From positions 21,919 to 85,918 of the forward strand of contig MOLU01000006.1 in the NCBI GenBank assembly GCA_003260325.1: a stretch of DNA of 64,000 bases. The letters are read 5' to 3'. Source of the DNA: Candidatus Gracilibacteria bacterium GN02-872 (GTDB lineage Bacteria; Patescibacteriota; Gracilibacteria; BD1-5; UBA6164). Position numbers and translations under genes: made by a program. The notes under the pieces were generated by a model. That model worked only from the letters and a program-made list of their open reading frames with translations, did no database searches and had not been told where the DNA came from. This document shows, piece by piece, positions 1 to 10,260 of this stretch (position 1 is the first letter of the stretch; each line of letters starts with the position of its first letter).

Positions 1-185
1 TGATTTATAGTATCAGAAAAATCATAAAATTTCAAATTTTTCTCAAATATTTTTTGATCAAAATCTTTTTTTCAAACTTGTCAAGCTATACTTTTAAAAG
101 TAGATTTAAGTAAATCAGAATAAGCTTTAAAACTCAGTTCTTCCTGTTTATCTTCATATGAAAATGGTAAAATTATACTTTCCAT
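1..185 (-). CDS. Hypothetical protein, C-terminus cut by window edge
   Basis: The first 61 residues of a protein that runs off the left edge. It starts with MESIILPF and continues with an acidic, lysine-rich segment (SYEDKQEELSFKAYSDLLKS) that looks alpha-helical. The start ATG lies 3 bp after the stop of the upstream ferredoxin gene, so the two are probably co-transcribed with metG. One UGA glycine is visible (SIAGQVG). I do not recognise the family. Confidence 0.6.
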
Positions 186-188
186 AGC

Positions 189-473
189 TTAATAAATTGT
201 TTTCAAAATAATTTCAGCATCAGGATCAGTAATTCAAGCGATACAAGTCATAACTTCAGTTTCATCAGTTGGGAATCATTCTTCTCAAGTGAAGTTTTTG
301 TTTATTTTATCACTTCCCTTTTCGATTTCGCACATACAAGCTCAACAAACTCCTGTATAGCAGGCTGCTGGTATATCAATCCCCGCTTCAGTTAGCTGTT
401 CAAGCAAAGTTTTATTTATATCAGCAGGAATTTCTTTTATCACGTTTCAAAGACTATCTTTTATAGTTATCAT
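189..473 (-). CDS. 2Fe-2S ferredoxin (plant/adrenodoxin-type fold)
   Basis: A 94-residue electron carrier, the usual size for a single-domain [2Fe-2S] ferredoxin. The cluster ligands are visible as AACYTGVCGACMCEIEKG near residues 38-56, a Cys-x4-Cys-x2-Cys arrangement, with the fourth cysteine in VMTCIAG near residue 79. The N-terminus (MITIKDSLGNVIKEI) is the beta strand typical of the fold. Two of the glycines in the cluster region are encoded by UGA, so the standard code would truncate the protein. The gene lies 5 bp downstream of metG and 3 bp upstream of the next gene. The redox partner cannot be inferred from the neighbourhood. Confidence 0.85.
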
Positions 474-478
474 AATTT

Positions 479-2002
<1,524 letters not shown>

Positions 2003-2072
2003 TTCTCAAATTTTAAATTTTATTTTTTTATATTTTAGAGAAAAAACAACATTTGTAAAGATTATTTTTTCA

Positions 2073-2223
2073 CAAAAAAAGTAGGTGAGAAAAATCACCT
2101 ACTTTTCGCTTTAGCCATATACAACAGACAAGTTAAAAAAATATCTGTTTCATAAATGGATTTCATTCAACTTATTTCATAACTTACTTCATAACTTTCT
2201 CCTTTTTCGCAGATTATCCTGCA
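2073..2223 (-). ncRNA. Small transcription unit C (third of three), with Met-Lys-stop minigenes
   Basis: A predicted transcript of about 150 nt. It begins about 7 nt after a TAACAT -10 box and ends in a strong intrinsic terminator (stem GTAGGTGA/TCACCTAC followed by seven T). The 5' end can form a small hairpin (GCAG/CTGC). A strong Shine-Dalgarno (AAAAAGGAGAAAG) lies 6 nt before ATG AAG TAA, at once followed by GTT ATG AAA TAA. No normal-length gene is present. It lies just upstream of metG on the same strand, so a leader role cannot be excluded, but its own promoter and terminator argue for an independent small RNA. Confidence 0.55.
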
Positions 2224-2229
2224 AGTAGA

Positions 2230-2257
2230 ATGTTAATTAAATATTCTATTTTGTCAA
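2230..2257 (-). promoter_or_regulatory. Sigma-70-type promoter of unit C
   Basis: On the minus strand TTGACA (2252-2257) and TAACAT (2230-2235) are separated by 16 bp. The -35 box is a perfect consensus and the -10 box is weaker. It starts 5 bp beyond the terminator tract of the preceding unit in map position, so the units are packed almost end to end. Confidence 0.65.
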
Positions 2258-2261
2258 ATTT

Positions 2262-2362
2262 TTTTTAAAAAAACCTAGCCAATTAAGGCTAGGTTTGTGT
2301 TATAACCCTTATTCTTCGTTTAAAAAGTTATTTCATAATTTTCTCCTTTTTCAACTATAGAG
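2262..2362 (-). ncRNA. Small transcription unit B (second of three), with a Met-Lys-stop minigene
   Basis: A predicted transcript of about 100 nt ending in a 10-bp stem intrinsic terminator (AAACCTAGCC/GGCTAGGTTT plus T run). It carries AAAAAGGAGAAAATT and then ATG AAA TAA, with exactly the Shine-Dalgarno spacing (6 nt) seen in unit C. The segment GTTGAAAAAG can pair with CTTTTTAAAC, closing a loop that contains the ribosome-binding site and minigene. No homology to a known RNA family is recognised. Confidence 0.55.
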
Positions 2363-2368
2363 AATTAG

Positions 2369-2396
2369 ATGATATGATTTTTTTATTTTTTGTCAA
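2369..2396 (-). promoter_or_regulatory. Sigma-70-type promoter of unit B
   Basis: On the minus strand TTGACA (2391-2396) and TATCAT (2369-2374) are 16 bp apart. The -10 box is followed by CTAATTCTC, the same nine bases that follow the -10 box of unit A, so the two initiation regions look duplicated. Confidence 0.7.
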
Positions 2397-2401
2397 ATTT
2401 T

Positions 2402-2525
2402 TATAAAAAATTCCCTCTCATTTTTTGAGAGGGAAGCCTTGCAAGTTTTGTCTCAATCCAAAGCTAAATTCTGCAATTCTCCTAAAATGCAAAAAATCCT
2501 TTAAAAATCAGCTTTCTAGATTGAG
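2402..2525 (-). ncRNA. Small structured transcription unit A (first of three)
   Basis: A predicted transcript of about 120 nt. The 5' segment CTCAATC...AAAGCT is complementary to AGCTTT..GATTGAG further on, giving a closing helix of about 13 bp around a loop that holds AGGAGAA. This is followed by a 10-bp intrinsic terminator (TTCCCTCTCA/TGAGAGGGAA and a T run). Unlike units B and C the Shine-Dalgarno-like motif is not followed by an ATG. The long-range pairing is the strongest sign that it acts as RNA. Confidence 0.6.
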
Positions 2526-2531
2526 AATTAG

Positions 2532-2559
2532 ATTATAAATAATTTTAAAATATTGTCAA
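2532..2559 (-). promoter_or_regulatory. Consensus sigma-70 promoter of unit A
   Basis: On the minus strand TTGACA (2554-2559) and TATAAT (2532-2537), both perfect consensus boxes, are separated by 16 bp. It is the best promoter match noticed in the window, which suggests strong constitutive transcription of a unit lacking an evident protein. Confidence 0.8.
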
Positions 2560-2671
2560 GTTTTTTTTTAAAAAGTTTTTCTTAATTTGAAAAGAGCATC
2601 TAATAATATTGTCACAATACTTCATAATCATATGATAATTATGAAATTTTTGGTAATTTGAAAGGATCTTT

Positions 2672-3919
2672 TTAATTCTGTCAAACTCTCATTTTCTCAA
2701 GAGCTTCAATTCTTTTCAAAATAGTTGGATGAGAATAATAAAAAAATTCATAAGCTGGATGAGGAGCTAAATTTGTTAAGCTATTTTTTGATAATTTAAT
2801 CAAAGCATCTTTTAGATTTTCAGGATTTAATCTAACTCAAGAATATTTATCAGCTTCGTATTCATGTTTTCTTGATAAAATATTTCAAAAAATTTCAAAA
2901 ACCATAGAAAGTGGAGAAAAAACAATAGAAAAAGCTATTATTCAAAGAGCAAGAGATGAAGTTTGGCTTCAAAGAGCGATTCAGAATTCTAAGTGATTCA
3001 AAACTATTCACAAAATAAATAAAATAATTCAAGTCTGAACAATACTGATAAAAAGCATTTTTAAAATATGTTTCTCTTGATAATGCCCTATTTCGTGAGC
3101 AAGAACAGCTACAAGTTCATCAGTTGTCAAATCATTTATCAAAGTATCAAACAAAACAATTCTTTTTTTCGGTCAAAATCCTGAAAAATACGCATTTGCC
3201 TTTGTTGACCTTTTACTTCAATCAATTACAAAAATATTGTCAAGCTTAAATCATTCTTTTTTAGCAAATTCTTCTATTTTATCCCTAAGTTCTCATTCTT
3301 GAAGTGGAGTTTGTTTATTAAAAAGAGGAGAAATAAGGCTTTGGTAAAACATAATTGAAAAAATCATAAACAAAACAATGATAATCCAAGCATAAAGCCA
3401 AAAATTATTTGGAAAAAATGAATAAACCCAAAGTAAAGCTGAAAATAATAATCATCAGATTACAAGACCAAGAAGAACAGATTTTAAAATATCTAAAAAA
3501 AATATTTTTTTTGTCATTTTATTAAATCAAAATTTTTCTTCAATAACAAAATTTCAATAATAAGAAAAGGGAATATTTAGTAAAACTTGTCCCAAAAATA
3601 AAATTCAAACAAATAATAAATTTGCAAAAAATTCACTTCAAGTTTGGGAAAAAACAAAATCATAAATTTTTCAGAAAATTCAAAAACTCAAAAAAACTAA
3701 AATTAAAATAGTTGAGAAAACTGATTTTATAAGTCAGAATCTATGTTTTTCTTTTTCATATTCCATTGATTTTTTGTATTCAGTTTCATCATAAATATTT
3801 TTTAATTTTTCTGGAATTTCTCACCATTTTGTCGTATTTAAATATTCTAAAACAAAGCTAACTAAAAATTCAAAAATAATCAAAAAAATAAAAATTCACA
3901 AAATAATTTCCGGATTCAT
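2672..3919 (-). CDS. Ste24/M48-family membrane zinc metalloprotease
   Basis: A 415-residue polytopic membrane protease resembling CAAX prenyl protease 1 (Ste24, family M48A) rather than the shorter HtpX. The zinc-binding motif is visible as [13 protein letters not shown] near residue 274, and the third ligand region as [12 protein letters not shown] near residue 352. At least five hydrophobic segments precede the catalytic motif and one hairpin follows it, and the C-terminus ends with [15 protein letters not shown], the usual M48 tail (SHP...RI). Ste24 homologues cleave membrane-associated substrates. Since prenylation is not expected here, a role in membrane protein quality control is likely, by inference. 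It is transcribed towards the three small units. Confidence 0.85.
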
Positions 3920-3974
3920 AATATTTTTAATAAAATTTAAATGTGAATAGTTTACTTATTAAATAAATAAGTCA

Positions 3975-4001
3975 AATAAAAAAGACTAATTTCTTAGTCT
4001 T
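3975..4001 (-). terminator. Intrinsic terminator overlapping the L,D-transpeptidase stop codon
   Basis: Minus-strand stem AAGACTAA/TTAGTCTT with a short loop followed by TTTTTTATTT. The stem includes the last codon region and UAA of the transpeptidase gene. Confidence 0.75.
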
Positions 4002-4977
4002 AATATAATCTTCAAATTTTTACTTTGAAGTTTTCATATCAATTTTCTTTTATTATTTCATAAATTTCCTGTTGGTAAAAACCTGGAGCTCTTATACATC
4101 AGTGAGATTCTCATCATCAATTTACTAATCAAATATGTCAATAAATTGATCAAGATATTTGATAAGCAAAAGGCATCACAGCTCAACCTCAAGTTCTTTC
4201 AGGATATGATGAAGAAATATGATATTTATCCAAAGATTGAATATTATAAGTTCTGCTTTGAGGAGTTGGATTTCCTGGAGTTCAAGGAGAAACATAAGTT
4301 AAAACTCTAAGTTCTCCATCAACATACAAAGCTAAATAATATTTTCCGTAAGACAGCTTATCAATTTTTAAAACATTTCCTGATTCTGAAGTCATTATTT
4401 CTTCTCAAAAGTGATTTAATAATTCTGAACTAAAAAATGTTCCATCAGCATTTTCTCAAACTCATTGTCAGAAAAAATATCATTTATGAAAAGCTCATTT
4501 CAATCAAGAAATTTTGTAATTTCTAGGATTCTTATAATTTGATAAATTTTTATCAAGTCTAGCTCTAGCTTGCACTTCCAAAGGAAAAGAATCTATATTT
4601 TGAGAATAATATTCTCTATAAATATGCTTCAAAGTTTCAGGTCAAATAACTCAATCTTGCTCAAGTCAAGCTTCAGCCTGAATTTCCTTTACTTTTGAAG
4701 AAAATGTTGTTTCATCAAGACCAAATTGTCACATAAAAAATCTAACTTCTCTTTCTCAAACATGACGAAAAGATTCACTAAGTGTCTCTGCTTCAGGAAA
4801 TTCAAATTCAAAATATTGATCTGAGTTTGTATTTGGTTCAAAATCTAAAATTGATTGAACTGCTTTTGAAGTTTCTGAACTCATAGCCAAAGCTCAACCT
4901 AAAAGAATTTTTAAAAAATCTCTTCTTGATTCATCTGAAATATTTCTTCAAGATTTTGTTTTATTTAAAGCACTCAT
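4000..4977 (-). CDS. L,D-transpeptidase (YkuD domain) with N-terminal export signal
   Basis: A 325-residue exported wall enzyme that would form 3-3 peptidoglycan cross-links or attach proteins to the wall. The N-terminus contains SRRDFLKILLGGALAMS, close to a twin-arginine signal (S-R-R-x-F-L-K), at residues 18-34. A peptidoglycan-binding-like segment (AGLEQDGVIGPETLKHIY) lies near residue 120. The YkuD signature HIGLVNGGGESHGCIRAPG near residues 278-296 holds the catalytic histidine and cysteine. Four of its glycines are UGA-encoded. The gene has its own promoter behind cysS and a terminator at its stop, so it is probably monocistronic. Confidence 0.9.
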
Positions 4978-5006
4978 ATAAAATTTTAAAATGTAAAAGT
5001 TAGAAA

Positions 5007-5034
5007 ATTATAAAATATTTTTATAAAAAGTCAA
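5007..5034 (-). promoter_or_regulatory. Promoter of the L,D-transpeptidase gene
   Basis: On the minus strand TTGACT (5029-5034) and TATAAT (5007-5012) are separated by 16 bp. They lie in the 62-bp gap between the cysS stop and the transpeptidase ATG. Confidence 0.7.
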
Positions 5035-5039
5035 GTATT

Positions 5040-6563
5040 TTATAATTTTTCTAAATAACTTCCTTCTTTGTTATCAATTATTTTGTATCACTTTTGAAGT
5101 AAATCTTCCCTTAATTTATCAGCTTCTGTGAAGTTTTTTTCTTTTTTATAAATATTTCTTTGATTAAAAATTTCTTGAATTTCTTCAGGAATTTCACTTT
5201 TCTCCAAAACTGAGAAATCAAAAATTCACAAAACTTGATCAAAGGTTTTTAACAAATCAATCAAAGAATCAAGCTCAGAGTTATTAAGATTTTTCTCTCT
5301 AAGTCAAATATTTATAAACTTTATAACCTCAAAAAGCACAGCCAAGACCTCTGGAGTGTTGAAATCATCTTCCAAATTTTCAATAAAATCAGAAAGAAAA
5401 ATCTGCATTTGTTCACTAAATTCTCTACTTGGAATTTGTCCTTTTTCATCAGTTTTTTCTCTAGAAATATTTTTTAAAACTTCATCAAAAGAATTTATAA
5501 TTCAGAAATTTGTTTCAAGTTTTTTAAAAGAAAAATCTATTCTTGTAGAATATTTTCCAGAAATATAACTCAATCTAATTGCTCTAAATAAAGTTTTTTG
5601 AGGTATTTGAGAATATTTTTCTTCTAAATCCTTCAAAGTAAAAAAGTTATTTGCTGATTTTGACATTTTTTTTCAATCAACAGTCAAATGCTCTCAGTGA
5701 AGCCAATACTTAACAAATTCTTTATGAGTACAACTCTCAGTTTGAGCAATTTCATTTTGGTGGTGTGGAAAAATATTATCAACTCATCACATATGAATAT
5801 CAATTTGTGGTCAAAAATATTTCATATTACAAGCGCTACATTCTATGTGCCAACCTGGTCTTCCTTTTATTTTTACTTTTACTTCAAGCTCACTTTCTTC
5901 TAAAATTTCGACATTTTCATTTTGTAAACTTGAGCTTTTAAATTTTTCATTTTTTGGGATTAAAAATATTTCTTCCCAAAAATTTGGTCAATCTGATTCT
6001 TTCCACGATTTCCATAAAACAAAATCTGAAACATTATCTTTTTCATATTCATCATTATCAACTCTTGCTCAAGCCTTTAGATTAGCTTTATCTAGATTTG
6101 CAAGTTCTCAATAATTTTTTGAAGTAGAAATATCAAAATAAATACTTCCGTCTTCTGACAAATAAGCATTTTTTCTTTTCAACATCGTATTTATCATTCT
6201 AGTCATTTCAGTCATCAAAGTCGTAACAGGAACAATATTATCAGCTGGAATTACATTTAGTTTTTTTATATCATCTAAAAATATTTTTGTATATTTTTCT
6301 GTAAAATCTTTCAAACTTTCTCCTTGAACTTGGCTATCTCTGATAGTTTTATCATCAACATCAGTAATATTCATTGTTGTTTTAACATTGTATCATAAAA
6401 ATCTCAAAGTTCTCACAACAATATCTTCAAAGACATAAGCTCTCAAATTTCAAATATGTGCGTAATTGTAAACAGTTGGTCAGCAATAGTAAACTTTTAC
6501 TTCTCTGCTACTTAAAGGCTTAAATTCTTCTAATTTTCTAGTTTTTGTATTATTTATTTTCAT
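5040..6563 (-). CDS. cysS: Cysteinyl-tRNA synthetase
   Basis: A 507-residue class I synthetase charging tRNA-Cys. The N-terminus has [20 protein letters not shown], which contains the zinc-ligand cysteine and the HIGH-type motif, followed by FEDIVVRTL and MNITDVDDKTI, all typical of CysRS. The KMSKS loop is seen as LTVDGKKMSKSANN near residue 300. Its ATG overlaps the end of the preceding small ferredoxin-like gene by 14 bp, which implies translational coupling. It is somewhat longer than the common 460-residue bacterial enzyme. Confidence 0.95.
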
Positions 6564-6792
6564 TTTTATATTTTTTAAGAATTAACTCTGAAGTTTTCAG
6601 TGGATTTTGGTTTGTAAATATTTCTTTATTTATGTAAATATTTGGTCAAGTTTCGCATTTTCACATACAAGGAGTTGTTTCTATTTCTAAATTTTTTAAA
6701 TCAAATTTTATTTTATCATTTTCTAATCTTTGTCTTATGTATTCAGAAAATCTAGATTTACAAGTTTTTCAAGTACAAATTTTTATTTTCAT
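6550..6792 (-). CDS. Small thioredoxin-like [2Fe-2S] ferredoxin
   Basis: An 80-residue protein with MKIKICTGKTCKSRFSEYI at the N-terminus and TTPCMGKCETGPNIYINKE later on. This Cys-x4-Cys ... Cys-x3-Cys pattern followed by GP is characteristic of thioredoxin-like [2Fe-2S] ferredoxins (the NuoE C-terminal-type domain). Four of its glycines are UGA codons. The stop overlaps the start of cysS by 14 bp. Its partner is unknown; a link to cysteine or sulfur metabolism would be only a guess from the overlap. Confidence 0.8.
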
Positions 6793-6869
6793 AAATTTTT
6801 TCAATTTTATTAAGTCTTGCGCAATTATAAATATTTTTTTTATAATTACAAATTTTTGTATTTTTAAAG

Positions 6870-6901
6870 GAAAAAAAATATTATAACTTAAAGTTATAAT
6901 A
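6870..6901 (-). terminator. A/T-only terminator of the tRNA-Phe gene
   Basis: A perfect 12-bp inverted repeat (ATATTATAACTT and its complement, 6878-6901) is followed on the minus strand by eight T. It contains only two G:C pairs, but the position 20 bp behind the tRNA CCA end fits a terminator. Confidence 0.65.
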
Positions 6902-6919
6902 TCTCTTATCTACAAAAAA

Positions 6920-6994
6920 TGGTGCCGAGGGGCAGAATTGAACCACCGACACAAGGCTTTTCAGGCCTCTGCTCTACCACTGAGCTACCCCGGC
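6920..6994 (-). tRNA. tRNA-Phe (anticodon GAA)
   Basis: A 75-nt cloverleaf on the minus strand. The acceptor stem pairs GCCGGGG with CCTCGGC, followed by discriminator A and an encoded CCA. The D arm is AGCTCAGTGGTAGAGC, the anticodon loop is CTGAAAA (anticodon GAA), and the T loop is GGTTCAATTC. The gene has its own promoter and terminator. Confidence 0.95.
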
Positions 6995-7007
6995 ATTAAG
7001 TGTAGTG

Positions 7008-7035
7008 ATTATATTAAAAAATTTATTTTTGGCAA
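7008..7035 (-). promoter_or_regulatory. Promoter of tRNA-Phe
   Basis: On the minus strand TTGCCA (7030-7035) and TATAAT (7008-7013) are separated by 16 bp; predicted start about 7 bp upstream of the mature tRNA. Confidence 0.75.
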
Positions 7036-7055
7036 ATTTTTTTTTAATTTTTTGT

Positions 7056-7095
7056 TAAAAAAAGAAATAAAGGGCCAATTATTCCCTTTATTTCT
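7056..7095 (-). terminator. Intrinsic terminator of the PBP gene
   Basis: Minus-strand stem AGAAATAAAGGG/CCCTTTATTTCT, followed by a T run. The ascending arm contains the UAA stop of the penicillin-binding protein gene. Confidence 0.85.
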
Positions 7096-9427
7096 TACTT
7101 TTTGGAATTCAATAATAATCAAAAAGATAAGTTGCAACTTCTTTAAAAAGTTCTCAAGACGTAACAGCTCAATAAACACTTGTTCTAGGTCTTTCAAGCT
7201 TTACAATTATTACAAATTTTGGATCTTCAATTGGTCAATATCCTCAGTAAGAAGCATTTGTCCAACCTGGACCACTTTGATATCTTCATTTATAAAGGAT
7301 TTGCGCTGTTCAAGTTTTTCATGCAATAGAATATCCTTCTACAGCTCAAGTTTTTGCAAAACCGTTGACAGATCAGCTATGAAGCATTTTTGTAACTAAT
7401 TGTGAAGTTGATTCTTTTATAACTCTTCTTTTTTCCTCTGTTTTATAATTTATTTCAGCTCAATTTGGATAAATTATTTTTTCTACGATTTTTGGCTTTA
7501 CATAAACTCAACCGTTTGCTAAAATATTATAAGCTGTGGCCATTTGTAGAGGAGTTGCAGCAATTCAAAGTCAGTAGCTTTTTGTAAACAAATTTGCCAT
7601 AGACCATTTTTCCCAAGAACTAAGGGGAGCAAATACTTCACCTTCTAAATCAACTCAAGTTAATTCTCAAAATCAAAAAGATTCTAGATACTCTGCAACT
7701 AATGCTTTTCCCACTCTTTGAAATATTCTAATCATTCATACATTACAAGAGAAGTCAAGAGCGTGTTCAAAAGAATGATATCAAAGACATCTGTCAGATT
7801 CATTTTTTATTTCAAATTGATCAATCTTTACACTTCAAGTATCATTATATTTTGAATTTGCATCTATTTCTCATGTATCTATTCAAATAGCCATAGTAAT
7901 CGCTTTCATTATAGAACCTGGTTCGTAAAGTGAAGAAATTGCGTCATTTCTATAAACTCCAGCTCAATATCAATTCTTGTATTTATATTTTACTAATGCA
8001 GAATTTCACAATTCTTCTGTTGTTGCTTCCCTTAAAAATATTTCTTTGTTATCATAAATAAATTTTTTTCATTCTGTTGAATCTTCAACAAAAACAGGAT
8101 ATCAAAGTAAATCTACTGATGGATTTGGATATTTTGATCTTGTGACTTTTTCAAGTTCATAAACATCAGAATAATTATTTATATCATATGTTGGGTAGTT
8201 TGCCATAGCTAATATTTTTCAAGTTTTTGGCTCTGTTACAACAATTGTTCACTTATTTGCTTGGTATTTTTTAACTCATTTTTCAAGTATTTCTTCTATT
8301 TTTTGCTGAACATTTCTATCAATAGTTGTAATTATTTTTACTCATTCTCAAATCAAATCATCTTTTTCAAGCGAAATAGTGTCAATAATTCTTCATTTTA
8401 CATCTTTTCTTGCAACTATTTTTCAGTTATTTCATTTTAAAATACCATTAAAATATCATTCTATTCAATATCTTCAAACTCAAGCATTATCTAAAAATCA
8501 AATTATTTGTGAACCAACACTATTTTCTGGATAATATCTGCTTGGATTTTCTGACAATATGAAAAAAGAACTAATTGAACTTTCTTTACTCAAAATTCAC
8601 TTAGAAATGGCTTCGTTTTGCTCTCTTATAGTATCTTTTACTTTTTCCGAAGAATCAATAGAAAGCTTGTTTATTATTGGCATATATCTCAACTCTCTCT
8701 TTTTTGTAATTTGTTTTAGTTCTTCTGTTGTCATTAACAAAATGTTTGAAACTTTTGCTAAGTTTTCCTCTGTTTGCGTGTATTCCTCAGGATTTACATA
8801 AATAGAATTATCATTTATATAGAATCAACGAATATTTAATGCTTGAATTTTTGCTATTTGATCAGCAGTAAAGTCTGTTCAAAGCAAAACACTTGTCACT
8901 TTAGTTTGATTAATTCTAGTGCTTAGTTTCTCTGTAATCTGTTTTTTAACATACTCTGGTGTATTTTCAAAATCTTCCAAGTCTATAACTTTCAAAAATT
9001 TCAATAAATTATCTTTACATTTAGCTTTTATCTTTGAATTACAAATTTCATTATAAACTAGGTCAACAAGATATTCTCAAAGTTTTTCTTTATTTCCTGT
9101 GGCAGTTGGGTCAATTGCTAAATTATAGAGATTTATAGAAGTTGCAAAATAACTGGCTTTGTCATTTTTTCCATCTTTTTCAATCGAAGAATAAATAATT
9201 CATCTATTTACAGGAACAGAAAAAGTTCAAATTTGCTGTTTATCAGCTAGTCAATTATAAAAATCATATTCTATAACTGTATATGAAAATAATTTCCAAA
9301 TCAAAGCTGAAAAACAAAAAAGAAAAAAAAGCATAATTGTATGAATATTTTGCCATTTCCCTGAAATATTGTGAAAAGTTTTATTTCTTCTTATTTTATA
9401 AATTAAATTTTCAAATTTTTCTTTCAT
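7088..9427 (-). CDS. Class B penicillin-binding protein (PBP2/FtsI-like transpeptidase)
   Basis: A 779-residue membrane-anchored transpeptidase for peptidoglycan synthesis. A single membrane segment (HTIMLFFLFCFSALIWK) lies at about residues 28-45, then a long dimerisation domain. The transpeptidase motifs are in order: SLYEPGSIMK with the nucleophilic serine (near 503), SCNVG (near 560) and AGKTGTAQI (near 704). A PBP-dimer motif (NRGIIYS) follows the membrane segment. The protein is longer than typical FtsI (about 600 residues) because of extra sequence before the catalytic domain. Whether it serves division (FtsI) or elongation (PBP2) cannot be settled here. The gene stands alone between tRNA-Phe and rpsO. 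Confidence 0.9.
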
Positions 9428-9557
9428 TTTATTATTTCTAAAAATATTTTTATAATTATATTTATTTTTGAATTTTTTAAAAGTAAAAAATATGTTAATT
9501 TTTTAAAATCCTTTATTTATGCTAAAATTAACAAGAAAAAGAAAAAATAAATTTTTC

Positions 9558-9585
9558 TTGCAAAATAAAAAAAAAATGATATACT
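9558..9585 (+). promoter_or_regulatory. Promoter of rpsO
   Basis: TTGCAA (9558-9563) and TATACT (9580-9585) are separated by 16 bp, giving a predicted start near 9592. Confidence 0.7.
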
Positions 9586-9591
9586 AAATTG

Positions 9592-9660
9592 CAAGTCTAG
9601 GTTACTGGTGTATTTTTCTGGTTTCTGCTAGATGATTTATATTTTTAAAAATACATAATT
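9592..9660 (+). promoter_or_regulatory. rpsO 5' leader, possible S15 autoregulatory structure
   Basis: The predicted leader of about 70 nt contains TCTAG...CTAGA flanking a G/T-rich segment (GGTTACTGGTG), able to form a hairpin shortly before the ATG. S15 mRNA leaders in several phyla bind S15 and control translation, each with a different structure. This is a positional inference only. Confidence 0.35.
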
Positions 9661-9930
9661 ATGAGTATTACAAAAGAAGAAAAAAAAGGAATTATAGAGA
9701 AGTTTGCTCCTAAAAAAGGTGATACAGGATCTCCTGAAGTACAAATTGCTATTTTATCAGCAAAAATTGAAAACTTAAAAGAACATTTATTAGAGCACAA
9801 AAATGATAACCACAGCAGAAGATGAATTTTGCTTATGGTTGCTAAAAGAAGAAAATTATTAGCTTACTTGAAATCAAAATCTCCAGAGAAATATGCTGAA
9901 GTTATTGAAAAACTTGATATCAGAAAATAA
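9661..9930 (+). CDS. rpsO: 30S ribosomal protein S15
   Basis: An 89-residue ribosomal protein of normal length that binds 16S rRNA in the central domain. Recognisable segments are [19 protein letters not shown], the DNHSRRG loop and [20 protein letters not shown]. The invariant glycine of SRRG is encoded by UGA, a clean internal proof of the reassigned code. It has its own promoter and leader and a bidirectional terminator shared with the convergent cas operon. Confidence 0.97.
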
Positions 9931-9957
9931 AAACTAGGATAAAATCCTAGTTTTTTA
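9931..9957. terminator. Bidirectional terminator between rpsO and cas2
   Basis: Stem AAACTAGGA/TCCTAGTTT with T runs on both strands, placed between two convergent genes. It leaves only about 13 bp before the cas2 stop, so there is no room for a CRISPR array behind cas2. Confidence 0.85.
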
Positions 9958-9970
9958 GTTTAAAAATACA

Positions 9971-10249
9971 TTACAAAAATAACAACTCTTCCTCTTCCAA
10001 AGCTGGTTGTCAAAACCTCAAAACTTTTTTATTTAGCGAATCCGAGACAGGAAAAACGATTATACTATCAGCTCAAGTAAACCTTGGAGCATAAATATTT
10101 TCAATTTCTGTTTTTAAAATTCACAAAATCCTTTCACTATTTTTTACTTCAAAAACACTGTATTGAAGCCTTCTTCAAAATTTTTTTAAAAGTTTTCAAA
10201 ACTTTGTTCTAAGTTTATCGTTGTGAATATCATAAGCTACTATTAGCAT
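9971..10249 (-). CDS. cas2: CRISPR-associated endoribonuclease-fold protein Cas2
   Basis: A 92-residue protein of the usual Cas2 size, the structural core of the Cas1-Cas2 spacer integrase. The N-terminus MLIVAYDIHNDKLRTKFGK shows the beta1 strand with the conserved aspartate (YDI), and FGRRLQYSVFEVKNSER is the strongly conserved second region. It is the last gene of the operon, 11 bp behind cas1. Several glycines are UGA codons. Confidence 0.92.
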
Positions 10250-10260
10250 ACTTAAAGTAA

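Noticed and set aside
2062..2166. A 34-residue ORF (MKSIYETDIFLTCLLYMAKA...) in unit C
   Set aside because: It has no ribosome-binding site and runs straight through the terminator hairpin, so translation is unlikely.
2073..2559. T-box or other known tRNA-sensing leader of metG
   Set aside because: No T-box consensus or specifier stem was seen, and each unit has its own promoter and terminator.
6870..6901. An operator or recombination site at the perfect 24-bp palindrome
   Set aside because: Its place behind the tRNA and the T run on the same strand fit a terminator better.
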